NCBI RefSeq assembly: GCF_963678635.1
Contig: NC_087064.1
Span: 5,740,411 to 5,804,410 of the forward strand
Length of the DNA: 64,000 bases
Reading direction: 5' to 3'
Source: Symsagittifera roscoffensis
Taxonomy: Eukaryota > Xenacoelomorpha > Acoela > Convolutidae
The position numbers and the translations under genes are program-made. Positions 37,992 to 50,700 of the stretch are shown in pieces (the first letter of the stretch is position 1; each line of letters begins with the position of its first letter). The notes beneath the pieces are model-generated. The model was not told where the DNA came from. It saw only the letters and a list, made by a program, of their open reading frames with translations, and searched no databases.

Positions 37992-38461
37992 ATAATTTGT
38001 TGATTTTAGCGCATGGTGATTTGCTCGTCGGTGAACATGGCCATACCATCATAGCCGCGACTGCACTTGTAGCTTGTCCAGATCAACAAGACCTGTCATT
38101 TTAATCACTGATTCGTTTGTAACTCTGTTTTTCTATATGACTCCAATAATCCTTCACAGAACTTTCATATCTTTTAATTTGCTACCATTTCGTCCTGGAA
38201 GCTGCTGTTCTGGCCCTTGATGCACGTATTGCGTCACTTTCAACGGAAATCATATCAGCCATATAGCAGAAATTTTGACAGTACTCAGGGTTTCAAACTG
38301 ATTAGTCCGTAGAGTAGCATTCTGATGTAAGTGAAAAGGGGAAGGATTATTGCATCTTGTACAAACTTAAATAGTATCATGTTTAGGTATTTCTTCACTC
38401 TACTGCAATTTTTATGCATTCATTTATTACAAAAATTGTAGCTTATTGAATTGGCGCTGAA

Positions 38462-40220
38462 TCATTTCAAATAACAAGCGTATAGATATTTTCCGAATTT
38501 TTGAGTAAATACTTTTTTTCCTAAAATCAAGTGCTTTGTCGTAGCCACGTTGATTTTTAAACCGCATTTTTGCAAAGCCTTTATCCAACTATTTAACTTC
38601 TCAATAACATGGAATTCCAATTCACTTGATATCGGAAGGTCATCTGCAAATAGCGTATGCCATGGTACCATGGAATGACAGTTTCTTGTAGCTTTTTCTA
38701 TTACTTTTATAAATAACATTGATTTAAGTGCCGATCCTTGTTGCGCGCCTTCTTTAATTTCGAAGTAATCAGTCATCCTTAGGGCCAGCAAACTCTGGTT
38801 TTCGACTCGGTGTACAGGAACTTTTTTAGTCGTATCAGATTTTCGGGAGCTCTTTTGCCGCAGAGCCCATGGAATCTGTTTTGAGAGATATTGACACTCT
38901 TTCGGGCTGGATTTTTTAGCTTCAGCAACCAGTTGTTTCACGACTCTGGTCTGCCTCCGATATATCACCGGTCTTCTTCATTTTCATACCTGTGCCAGTT
39001 TTTGAAACTTTTTTTTTCTTGTTGAATCTTTTGCCTATTTTTTTTTTGTTCCTCCACTTTAGTTTTCCTATGTGGACTTAAAATGTTCCCATATGGACTG
39101 TATTTGATTATTTTATAGCTTCTATCTTTTTGACTTTTTGTACTTGTTTTTAATTAAATTCCACGATTTTTTTCTTCCAACTGGTTTCGACTTATGGCGA
39201 TAAATGTGAACTTCAAGATCGAAATCACACACATTAATCACTCTTCAGTTTTTCCACACATGTTCTCTGCGACGATCGTGTTAGAATAAAATCAATATGG
39301 GTGGAGTTTTTTCCATTCTGAAATCTACAGTAATCATCTTCGCAACGTTTAAAAAAAAAAGTGTTTAGGATGGCTAGTTTTTGTGACTAGCAGAAATTGA
39401 GAAGTATCTGACCATCTGAGTATTAAGTACCAAAGCATAATGGGCCAATTTTGCAGTCAAATTCCTGGCGCTACCCTCCAAAATGTCCGTTCAACTAATC
39501 CGACAGTAAAGCATTTTCTTGGTCGGGCAGAGATAAATTAGTATCTTCTAGCGTGTTCTAAAAATCTTTTTTTTTTCTGAATCATCTCTCGCAGCTTGTG
39601 GTGCGTACGCAGATACAACATTACACAAATTATGCCCTAATAAAAATTTTTGGCGCCCAACACGTTCATTTACTCTGCTGACTTCCAGTACATTTTCAAT
39701 GAGTCGACCAATGATGGCTTTTGCAACTTCGTTTATGCCTTCTGAGGCTCCTTGCCAGGGCAAAGCTCAAATTTGTGGTAGCCTTTTCCAAAATTTCTTG
39801 TGCCGCTTTCTTTGAATCAAGTTTCTTGTAGACAACTTACCGATGTTTTGTTCTTTAGTTTTGCATATCTCAAGGTACTTTGCGTGTGCCAACGTGTGCC
39901 AACGTTCAACGAGCATAGTCGGAACGACTTCTTCTCTAGGGTGGTTTTTTTGTCCTATACTTATTAGTTTTCCTTAAACGACTAGTTGAAACCGTGAGTT
40001 TCTTAGCACCCCTTTCCCATTGAGGGGGCGCAAGGGGTTGAGGGCCATCGCTTGTTTGAATTTCCATGAGTTGCTTGGAGCGGTGCCCTCTAGAGAGCAT
40101 TTTCAGACCAAAGTTTTTATGGATCGGGTGCCCTTCCTGATGTCCACCCTCCTCCTTTTTCCGGGCTTGGGACCGGCAGTTCTATCTTAATAGCAAGACA
40201 GACCAGGCGGAGTTCACTAA
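38462..40220 (-). pseudogene. decayed LINE: endonuclease and reverse transcriptase remnants
   Basis: On the minus strand, 39763-39548 encodes an endonuclease remnant (NVVSAYAPQAAR...) and 38968-38462 an RT remnant with EGAQQGSALKSMLF, PWHTLFADDL (the catalytic ADD) and KCGLKINVATTKHLI. These blocks appear in the normal EN then RT order of a non-LTR retrotransposon, but the frame between them is broken by stops and shifts. The right part (40130-40210) carries GCCCTTCCTGATG and CCGGGCTTGGGACCGGCAG, reminiscent of LINE-associated sequence. Dead element in intergenic DNA. Confidence 0.82.
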
Positions 40221-40454
40221 GATAATCCCAAATTGAATTAATCATGATAACAAACTTCCAATTGCTATTGATAAAAAGAGGGTCGAACGCGTTTTCACGG
40301 GTAGTTGAAGAAACTAGCTGGGTCAGAAATTGGAGAGTTCAGGGTTTAGTTGTGATTGGCAGCTGACTTAGACGACTGCTAGTTTTCGTTCAATGTAGGT
40401 CTGTTTTCGTATGGAGACGGTTTCGATGAAGGTCGTGGTGGTTTTTGTATGTTG

Positions 40455-40830
40455 TTTTTTCAGGAAAAAGTCTTAAAATTAGTTGAGGCTCAAGTTTATT
40501 TTTCGCGGATTAACTGTTGACTTCCTAATTTTAGTTCATCCTATGTTAAAAAAAGGCAATTCCACTATCGAACAGAAAACGTATAAAAATCACATAAAAC
40601 CAGATCGACTTCTTATTTTGTAGGCGGGTTTTATTTTTCAGGTTTCCCTTTTCTCCAGTTTTTTCTCCAGTTTTTTTCACTTTGTGTTAACTTCCTCAAA
40701 AGAAGAGTCAACCATAATTGTTCTAGAGGTTCAAACAACTTGAAGGCCATCTATTTTTTCTTTCAAATACGAAAGTTGCTATTTTTTTTCAAAAATTAGG
40801 TCAGTATATTTTTTTCTGTTCAATTACACT
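40455..40830 (+). repeat. family A dispersed repeat
   Basis: TTTTCAGGAAAAAGTCTTAAAA, TTTTTCGCGGATTAACTGTTG, CCACTATCGAACAGAAAACG, GAGTCAACCATAATTGTTC and GGCCATCTATTTTTTC in family order. Confidence 0.72.
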
Positions 40831-41572
40831 TTTTTCCTGTTCAATTGATCGTTGACAATTTTTTTTTCCAATTGTCTGTTTTTTCCAATTTTCTGTTGGC
40901 TTGGTTAAATAATGTGGCTCAACTCATTTTCAATGCCTGCTATCATAAGAATTCTGGAAAACGACTAAGGGAAGCTCGATGCGAGAAAATTGACACGGCA
41001 GTATTGAAGCCGACAAGAAACTCTCATTCACCATGTTACTAGAAAATGAAATTGAAAAAAAATGTGAAAAAAAAATCAAAATTGAAATAAATTGATTCAG
41101 TTTCGGACCAATTTTATTTGATTCGTTATTCAAACTCAGTCAGAAAACTTTGTGTATACATAAAACATAACTGTTATGATTGTTCAGATAGCTTTCTTCT
41201 TGCATTTAATTTCGAACGGAAAATGTTGTCAACAAAAAAAAACATATTCGCCGTGATTAAACTGAAATTCATACAAACTGTTTTCGCCATCGCCATTTAT
41301 TTGCACACCTGTATTTTCCTTCAGTCGTTTTTTGCATATGATTGACGGAATGATTTGAGTTCGCGAACAAAATTGAAGCTACCTTTCAAATTGGCTGAAA
41401 TTACGTTTTACACTAGCAGCTGTGTTGACATAACATTTTGGCAAACCAGCTGGGAATTTTTTATCAGAATTTTCCTTTAGTTTAATTTTCGTCCCAATTT
41501 TCAAAACCGGAGTTTTTAACGGCGTGATGTTAAATTGACAACGTATAATATACTTACAGTGCCATAAAATTG

Positions 41573-41799
41573 ATGTCTTGGTTAGCAGATTTCAAGCTTG
41601 AATTGATTATAACATGGGTTCTGACAGTAGCCCACTGTGCATGGGGGGATCCGGGGGCGGATGAGAATCTACTGCTGATGTACGATGGTGCCCCCCATTT
41701 GGTGTCCAGCAGAAGCACCAACCTACAGTACCCATTGTACATAAATCCACCCTACATAACAGCATCCGTGGATGTCTTGAACACCTGCGGTCTTTACGA
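41573..41799 (+). CDS. Gene 2 exon 1: signal peptide
   Basis: ATG at 41573 begins MSWLADFKLELIITWVLTV, a plausible signal peptide with cleavage near Gly-Asp. Donor CGA|GTAAGT leaves two bases of an Asp codon. TACTTACAG at 41551-41559 looks like a 3' splice site, so an upstream non-coding exon is possible. Confidence 0.8.
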
Positions 41800-44700
41800 G
41801 TAAGTTCGTCTCCCCCACAAAAATCGGGCAATCTAAACAAACATTTTTCTTGTAAAATTTCGCCGATGGGGGCCGTGAATCGGTTTCAGTGTTCTTTCTA
41901 CCTTTGCGAAAGCAAGTGACTAGTAATCAGGAACTAGAATTTTTGCCCTTCACAACTTTTGTTTCAAATTTTCAACTGGTTTTATTATTGAAACTTAACA
42001 ACTTCCAGGTTTCTTCGCACTTGGCCTTGAGGAAACGCCGTCGCCTTTGCTTACTAAAGTTTGGGGTTGAAACCCGGCCGGACCATGTTTTTAAAATTCA
42101 ATTATCTTGATTGTTATGTTTGACTAGAAACCTTGCTTGATAAAAACAAGTATTATGAAAATGTATGGGATTGGGTTTTATTTTAATTTTTGAGACGCGT
42201 TCGAAAATTTTTTCATATTTTACAAAAATTTTCATTTTTTCTCAAAAAAAATTCTACCATTTTTCAATAAAAGGATATCAATAGAAAGATGCCGCCTGTT
42301 CGTTTGTGTCCGTGCATTTTCTTCAAGTCTCTTTTGCTTTACTCTTTTGTCTCCAGCCTTCGAAAAAGTTGATTTCGTTTCAATTTCTTAATCCACATTT
42401 TTATTTTTTCTTTCATTTTCTCAGAAACTACCGTCCAAATTTGATATTTTGCTTTCAATGAATGAAAAAGTTAGGTTAATACTCGTCTGCATTAGCTACT
42501 ACGCCCAAATTTTTCTACACATGAAGTTATGGCCCCGGAAATGTCCAATTTTTGATTTTTTACCGTTTTTTGAATCTTTGACTTTTCTCAAAAAAACCTT
42601 CCAAACCTGAGATTCTAGGTTCAACATAGATAAAATGTAGTGGTTAGCTCCCCTGCTTTAGCAGCTACTCACATTTTATTTCCTTAAAAAGTTATTGCTC
42701 TCGGAAAGTTTTGACTTTTTGACCGTTATTTTAAAATTTATGAATTTTCTCGAAACTACCCTCACACATCTGAGATTTTGGGTTCAATCTAAAAAAAGGG
42801 TTCAGGTTTCGTTCGGTAAGTTCCCTTGCATACGGACTATGCCCAGGTTATTTAGACACTACGTAAATGATTACCTGCGAAAGGCAAAATTTTACTCATT
42901 TCATTGGCTGCTTCAACCTTAGTACACGACATAAGGGGGACTATAGTTTCCGAGAAAGATTGTCGTTTTCCAAAAAAAAAAATCATATTTAGCTGCCCGG
43001 GGGATTTTTGATGCGGCAATGCTATAAGCCAACTGAGACAGTTTCCCGGGAATTCAGAATTTTTGTGCGTTTTATTTAATTTTTTTTTGCACTTTCAAAC
43101 ATCAGAACATTAGCGGAAAATATTCAGTGTTAAACCATTGGTGGTTTGCAATCGGATACGAGACCGAATTTTTCAAATTTTCGTAACTAGTAACAATTTC
43201 TCCCTTTTTTCTAGTAAACAAGATCCTTTAGTTGTTATTAAATAGTTTTTCCCCGTAAAATTTTTTTTTACAGCACTCATCTCCTGGGCTCGTTTATGTA
43301 ATGGTCCTTTCTGTTTCAACAGACAAACTTTGAACATGTAAGCTTTTTAATTATCCAGCCTAATCGAATTTTTTTCTTAAATGTTGGTTGTAATTTTACC
43401 AACTCGATGTGTAAATTTTTTTTTTTTTTTTTTTTCAATTTTTTTTTGTATTTTTTTCGGTTAAATATGTTTCGGCTGGTTTCCTATCGGCTTAGTGGCC
43501 TCTTATTGCGTCGTTTGTTGACCGAAAATAGTTTCTGTGTGCATGTGTGTGTTCTGAGGGGAAGGGGGACTCAACATTTTAAAAATTAATTTAGAATTTT
43601 GATTTTTGGCGTGAGGGGTTCTAGCTCAGGCAGTGATACTTAGTTTCGATTTTATCTTTTTTCTAGTTTCGAGGAATTTTTTACGGCGTGAGGGGTTCTT
43701 GCTCAGGCAGTGATACTTAGTTTCGATTTTGTCTTTTTTTTCTAGTTTCGAGGAACTGCCCTTTGTGTGGACTCCCCTTGCATTCGACAACTTCACCTCA
43801 ATCATATTTGATCTGAAGACTGCCCACAAAATACTGCAGATCAAACAGTTCATCTACCACAATTCCACCTCTACAGAGTCCAAACCTGCGAGTGACTTTG
43901 TGACTGACTTCAAATGCGGCTTCTCAGAGGTAAGATTGAGTATAATGGAACGGTTTTTATAGAGAGGCTGCTGAGAATGGTTTTTATAGACAGATTTCCC
44001 TTTTTAACTATTTCTGTCAGTTCCAACTTTTTGCTATTTACTATATATGGATTAATGCCAAATGCCAATATCTTTTCAATCAACGAATCTGAACGAAGTT
44101 AATTAACCTAAAACTGCTCTTTTTGACATCGGTTTTATCTTAGTACTGATTTCCTGACATAAAATTGTGTCCAAAAAAAATTAACCTAAAATGCTATCGT
44201 TTTTGACCAATTAAATTGCTCGAGGTAATCGATATTGCTAACTTTAGTTTTCGACTAATTAAATTGCTCAAGGTCACCGATATTGCCAACTATTTTTTGA
44301 CCAATTAAATTGCTCGAGGTTACCGATATTGCCAACTATTGTTTTTGACCAATTAAATTGCTCGAGGTCACCAATATTGCCAACTATTGTTTTTGACCAA
44401 TTAAATTGCTCAAGGTCACCGATATTGCCAACTATTTTTTGACCAATTAAATTGCTCGAGGTTACCGATATTGCCAACTATTGTTTTTGACCAATTAAAT
44501 TGCTCAAGGTCACCGATATTGCCAACTATTTTTTGACCAATTAAATTGCTCGAGGTTACCGATATTGCCAACTATTGTTTTTGACCAATTAAATTGCTCG
44601 AGGTCACCGATTTTGCCAACTATAGTTTTTGCCAATTACATTGCTCGAGGTCAAGGATATTGCCAACAAGGCCACCGATAGTGCCACATGAACTGAGAGA

Positions 44701-47700
44701 CGTCTCAGCTGACCTTCTGTAGTAAAAATGCAAATTGAGTTTCATAGCATAATTGTTCCGAATTTTAAAGATTTGCTCAATATTTGGTGTACAATTATTG
44801 GATACTGGACGTTTTTCTAAAAATTTGAGGCAGAAAACGCTTATTGTCAAAATAAATCAAAAGCTAGGTTGCTTTTGAAGCTGCTTACCGCTTTAAAATT
44901 AGCTATTTTGAAAATGTGTTTTATCCATTTTTTAAACCACAACAAACGCTTTTGCTTAGAAATTGGGAGCTCTCTCTGGAAGTTGGGCGTTCGAATTCCT
45001 CAGAGGGAAAAAATTTTTATTTTCCAAAGCTTATTTACTGAGTTCGTACTTCCTTGTATTTTAAGGCTCCCATTAGCCATTTTTACTTGTGTTTGTAAAG
45101 TGAAACTGGTTGTTTTTTTCTGATCACTGAAATGGGGGTTGAACTTTGTAATCTGTTTTGTTTTTCAGTTCGATCGGTACCAAACAACTACTGAAAAGCG
45201 CTCTCCAATTTCGATAATTTTTTTAAAAAATTTGTTTCAACTTTTGAAAAAATATGCTCGGGGTGTTTTTTTTATTCAGATCATTTTTCAGAGGACTTTT
45301 TCTCGGGTATCAATCCGTGGATGTTCGTGGGCACTGCCAAGTTTGCACATTTCCTTCTATAATAAGCTGACACGAGGCTAGCTAAAGTTCCAGGCTAGAC
45401 CTGGATGTTCGTGGGCACTGCCAAGTTTGCACACCACTATAATAAGTTGACACGAGGCTAGCCATTTGCAGCATCGTTTTATACTTCGATGCTGCAAGTG
45501 GTATTGCTTCGATGCACATTGTTTACCCGTGGCGAATTTTCAGGCACTACAAATCGTTCCAAATTGGATTTAGGCAAGCCATTTGGTCTTTTTATTTCCA
45601 TACTTGCCTCAACTTTGAACACTTAAAACTTGATGTTAATAGATTAAAATTCATAGTTTGCCATCACTATTTTATTAACCAAAACTATTCGAGACCAGTT
45701 AAGGGGCAGTCGGAATACTCAAGGCTTGGCCCTAACAGAGCAATCTTGATAATGTACAAGAAAGTTTTTAATCCAATTAAGAGTGAGTTGTTTAAGCTTG
45801 CGAGCAAACAGAAGCGTTAATTAAGCTGTTTGATGTTAGAAAAGATCTCATGAAAAATCCTTTCAATCATCAAAAAAAAATTGAAGGAGAAGTTTTGCAA
45901 AATTGGCCGCAGTTTAGGTTTATCGTTCTTGTAAATTTTTTTATTGAGCAATAACCTTGCCATAGTTCACTTAAAATGTTTTGAAAGCTCCGTGTTTCTT
46001 GCATTCAATGAAGCACAATCATCCAAAAAAAAAACAATTGAAATGTCTTCGGTTTGGTTACAAAATTTTTTAAAGCTTATATAATAGTCGTCCGATCGCC
46101 GCATGTGATCGGGACGAACTAGTGGCTCAAGGGTTCGTTTTTGTCGGGTTTGAGCTACCTCCAGAAGAAATTGCAGCGTGTGAAGTTTGATATTACAGTA
46201 AATTTGATTGTAAATAGGGTTACTTTTGGGATTCGAAAAAAAACCAAAGTTGACTCAGTTTGGAAAAAAATGATCCGTGGGGAAAATGTTTGAAAATGAG
46301 TCGAACTGTTTTAAAAATTGAAACAAATTTGGATGATTTTTTGTTCAGTGGAGGTCAAGTATAGTGTTCGTATAAAGCTTTTTTAGCATTGATTCGAATG
46401 TATGAAAAAAATAAAAAAAGTTGATATTAGGCCCGGATAAACTGGTGGGAGTTTGTAGATTTTCAGACTAAATTAAACAATTTGATTAGATTCATACAGT
46501 TTCGAAAGCAGGTGTCTTGTAATCGGAACCAGACTTTTTTCCCGTAAACAATTTTTGTTGTATATCTTACTTGCTTCTCTTACTTCATTATTGAAGCTTC
46601 AAAATTTTCATTTTCGTTCTTTCTTGGCCTAGGCAGTCGCTTCTGCACCCTGAGATTAGGGGTTCGAGTTCCGGCCGATTTTTTTTTAAATTAGCTATAA
46701 GCGTAATTGAAATTTTTCCGGTAAAAATTGATTTGTCGGATTTTCACCGAAATGTCTTGTTAGTTGCCACATCGAGAGTTTTGCTTGAGTTGTAAGCAAC
46801 TCGCATGGTAGTTATAAGTGCAAGAAATGCAATTGTTGTTCAATGTAGTTTCGGGGGACTTGAAACTTGTTTCAATTTGTGTTATAAAATTGCTTTTTTT
46901 TGCTCAACTGGTGTCTGCTCGAAGGTTGCCGGCTTCATTGCCACATGACGGGTTTCGCTTGTGCTGTAAGGAACTTTCATTGCAGTTGCAATGAAATTTC
47001 TGTTTATTCTACTTTCAGGAGTACAGGAAGATTTTTAAATAAACTATATAAAATCTTCTTTTCGGCTCCATTTGTGTCTTCTCAATGATTGTGGGATTAG
47101 TTGCCTTATCACGGATTTTGCTTGTTGTGCTGGCAGCTTTCATCAAAAATGCTAAAACAAATATTGTTCAACGTAGTTTCAGGATTTTTAAAAAAAATTT
47201 TTAATTGATATTTTTTTCGTTCATTCAATAAATTATTAAATTTTTTTATGATTATCAATTTTTTTCTCAAATTTTATAATTTTTTTTTTCGGCTCAACTT
47301 GTGTCAGCTCAAAGATTGTCGGCTTTATTTCTTTTTCGTAAGTTTTGTTCTGCTGCTGTTTTAACATTCAAATATCTGGCCTCTTTGCTTAAAATGAACT
47401 TCCAATAAGACTTAAGAAAATTTAAATTTTGGTAGACCTAGTTTTTTCAGCATTTTTCATTTTCTTTTTATTTTTCTATTTTTTCTTAAAAAGGCGGTTG
47501 AATTATCTGAAACAATTTTTGAATAGCCTAAAACCCAAATAAACGGTAAGAAATCTTTGAAATTGTAGTAGAATTAAAATACATCACAAATATGAAACAC
47601 AAAAACAAAAAATGAAAAATGCTGAAAAAAATAGGTCTACCAAAGTTTTATGTTATTTTTATGTTAATTTTTTTGTTTTATGTTTGTCATGTATTTTATT

Positions 47701-50700
47701 TCTACTACAATTTCTTACCGTTTATTTGGGCTTTAGGCTATTCAAAAACTTTTTCAGATAAACCAACCGCCTTTTTTAGAAAAATAAAAAGAAAATTTGT
47801 TTAAAAATTGAATAAAAAATGAAGAAACAACGACATTGATTCAACCCCTTGCCGACCCAAAGGGTCCCCCTTGGTACTTTTCAAGAAATCCATTTTCGGC
47901 CGACTGACCCTAAGCTTTTTGTAAAGGCGCCCTTGGCTAATATACTAATTTTGAGGGGGGAGCGCGCGCCGAAAAAACGCGATTTTTTGGTCAAAATTTT
48001 CCAAAAAATTGCCTAAAACTTCTTTTTTGGACAGTTTTTCAAATTTTTGCTTGCGGCGCAGAAAGAAAATTTGGCCAAAACAGGGACTAAACAGTGCTTA
48101 GGGAGATCTAAAAAAGGTCGTTAAATTGAAATTCCGCTGCTGTTCAAATTTTCAATTTCCGAGTGCTCCCCTTTTTATGTTTCGCTTCAAATGCGCGTTA
48201 AAAAAAAATAGAATTTTTACACAAAAATTAGAAGTCGCATAATATCAGCACAGGTTGGTCGATTAAAAATTATCGAAAAGCTTGTTTTAAAGAAAATGTG
48301 CTCAAAAAACTAAATTTAAATTGTTTGTGCAGAGTCGAATCATCTTCGGGTCGTATCCCGACAAATATGAAGAGTTCAACTGCGGCTGTTTGTGGAACCC
48401 GCCAGATGGGACAACAATCAACGCCCGCTTCATTCTGATCCAACCCGAACCCTCCCTTCCTTCAAGTGACGTCATAAACATCGCCAGTGCCTTCATACCC
48501 TATGTCGAGAAGCTCCCGAGTGTTCCTAGAATCGCGTACCACGAGATCAGTCGATTCTACTTTGGGTTCCAAGCTCGGGTCGGAGTGAAAATATTCCAAG
48601 ACAGTCAGGCTAATTGCGGACCTTCAATGGAGGTACAAGTGTCGAGAAACGGAAGAGTTTTAGTGGAGAGCTCGACGAATATTGTTGGAATGGAACACGC
48701 TGTTCATTTGCTCTGGGAAACTTTGGAGGAATATGAAAAGTGTGCTTTCACCTTCCAAATTGAGGCTTTTCAGTACAGCTACAACGACGTATATTCTTTC
48801 GCAGTGGATGGATACAGCTTCACTGAGAAACTTGAGGTTTGATTTATGCTGGGCTTAAATCTTAATGATCCGAATATGGAAAATGGGGAGGAACTTTGAA
48901 TTCGGATGTTTTAGTTTTTTTTAACTTTTTTTTCTATTTTTTTGTTTTCCTGTTCCACGCAAAATCAGTTACCGCTATCAGATATATCATATCAGAGCCT
49001 TATTAGTCATGACTCGAACTACTTTAAAAATTTTGAAAAATTTTTTCACTGTCGAGAAAAAAATAGTTTGAAATTTTTGATTTTTCGTCTAATTTCGAGC
49101 TAATAAGGTGAGCATGCAGGCTTACAATAGCGTTTTCATACTTTATTTAGGCTGTGAGAACCTAAATTTACTCGAGTAAAGTTAGTTTTTGGAGTTTGTT
49201 TGAGCCATTATGGGAATCAAAAACTTCAAAAATTTGAAAAAAAAAGTTGCAAAAATTAATTGAAAAACTTTTTGAAATTTGGTTGTTTTTCTTACATTTT
49301 TTTTCGTTTTTCTGTTCATTTTTTCAAAGAAAAAAACTGCTTCTCAATGGCTTTTTTACTATGGTTTTCGAATATGCCTAAATTTTGTTTTTTCATTTGG
49401 ATCTTTTTATCACCCCACGCAGAAAAGAAAATTGAAACACGGCGTTATTTTGAAAAAAAATGTTTGGTATTTTTTCTAAGTCTACGGTCGGAAGATTCTG
49501 CGCTACTTGTTGTACCAAGGAGCTAGTTGGTTTTGTTTGAAATGAAATAAAAATGGACGTCGATATTTAACTTGACCGTCTAGAAAAAAATTTCTACAGT
49601 TGAAAATCTTCAGGAAATTAGTTTTTCCTTGTTTCAATTTTAACTAATAATCCTTCGCCTTTTGATATTCTTATTTAGGGCAATTGGACCATCAATTAGA
49701 TTTCATTTAAGACAAATCACTCATCGACCAGTTCTGTTTAGATTCTACAAGACCCAGGAGAGCCGGACTACTTTTACATTCAACTGAACGAGGGTAACTT
49801 TTTCGTCACGATTACGTCATACAGCTCCGACAACTCGGATCCAATCGGCTCTCTCGACTCGGTCAAATCGGCATGTCTAGCCGAGAAGGGAGCGGATGTC
49901 CTGAGCAAATACTTTTTCAGTGTTTTTCAAGCGGGAGGCACAAACTACTTGCTTCAGTCTTTAGTTCACAAGACGCTGGGGACCAAAATAGGCGATGACG
50001 TCAGTGGTAGTGTCTTTGTATTTCTCAAAGATGAAGTGATTTTGTGGTGTGCGCATATCGACCCAGCGACTGGAGTTTTTGACGTGTATGAATGTTCTGG
50101 TCAGTCAGTTGCCGGCGTCTTTTGTTACTTTTACGAAGCCGAAGTGAATGCCATTCCAATTTTGCAAGACTCTTGCGCGGTTCAAGAGGAAGGAGCGAAA
50201 GCTATTGTCAGCTTCACAGCCAGGCCTTTAATAATCGGATCTCTAGTGCAACGTGAGATAACGTGCGACGGTTTTGATTCTTGGGGCGAATCTCTTAGCG
50301 GAAAGTTGAGACAGTTCACTCTTTCACAGGGCGACACGATTCATTACTCGATAGAAGTTCGCATAGACGAGGAGCTTGTGGAAATCAATTGCTACTGTGG
50401 TCGTCGAAAAAACGACAGGATCTACACTCCCACAACAGGTGTTCTGAACTTGCCCTTGAACTTGAACTCTGACATCGTAATAACCAGTCCTCCGCTTTAC
50501 AGTGGAATTGCATATTTCTTAGAATCAGACTTTGGAGGTCCGTATGAAATAGTGGTCGAAACATCAGGATACCTGATCGGAAGGTTCGGATACAGGTTTC
50601 AACCAGCGTCTGGCGAATGGAGCAGAAAATTCGAAGACGAAGATGCCATCAGTACATCTAAGGAGTATGTTTGTTCGGGCTTCAATCTTATGGTTAAAGC

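Noticed and set aside
44195-44670. CRISPR-like regularly spaced repeats
   Set aside because: The whole unit repeats with no unique spacers, in an animal intron; it is a minisatellite.
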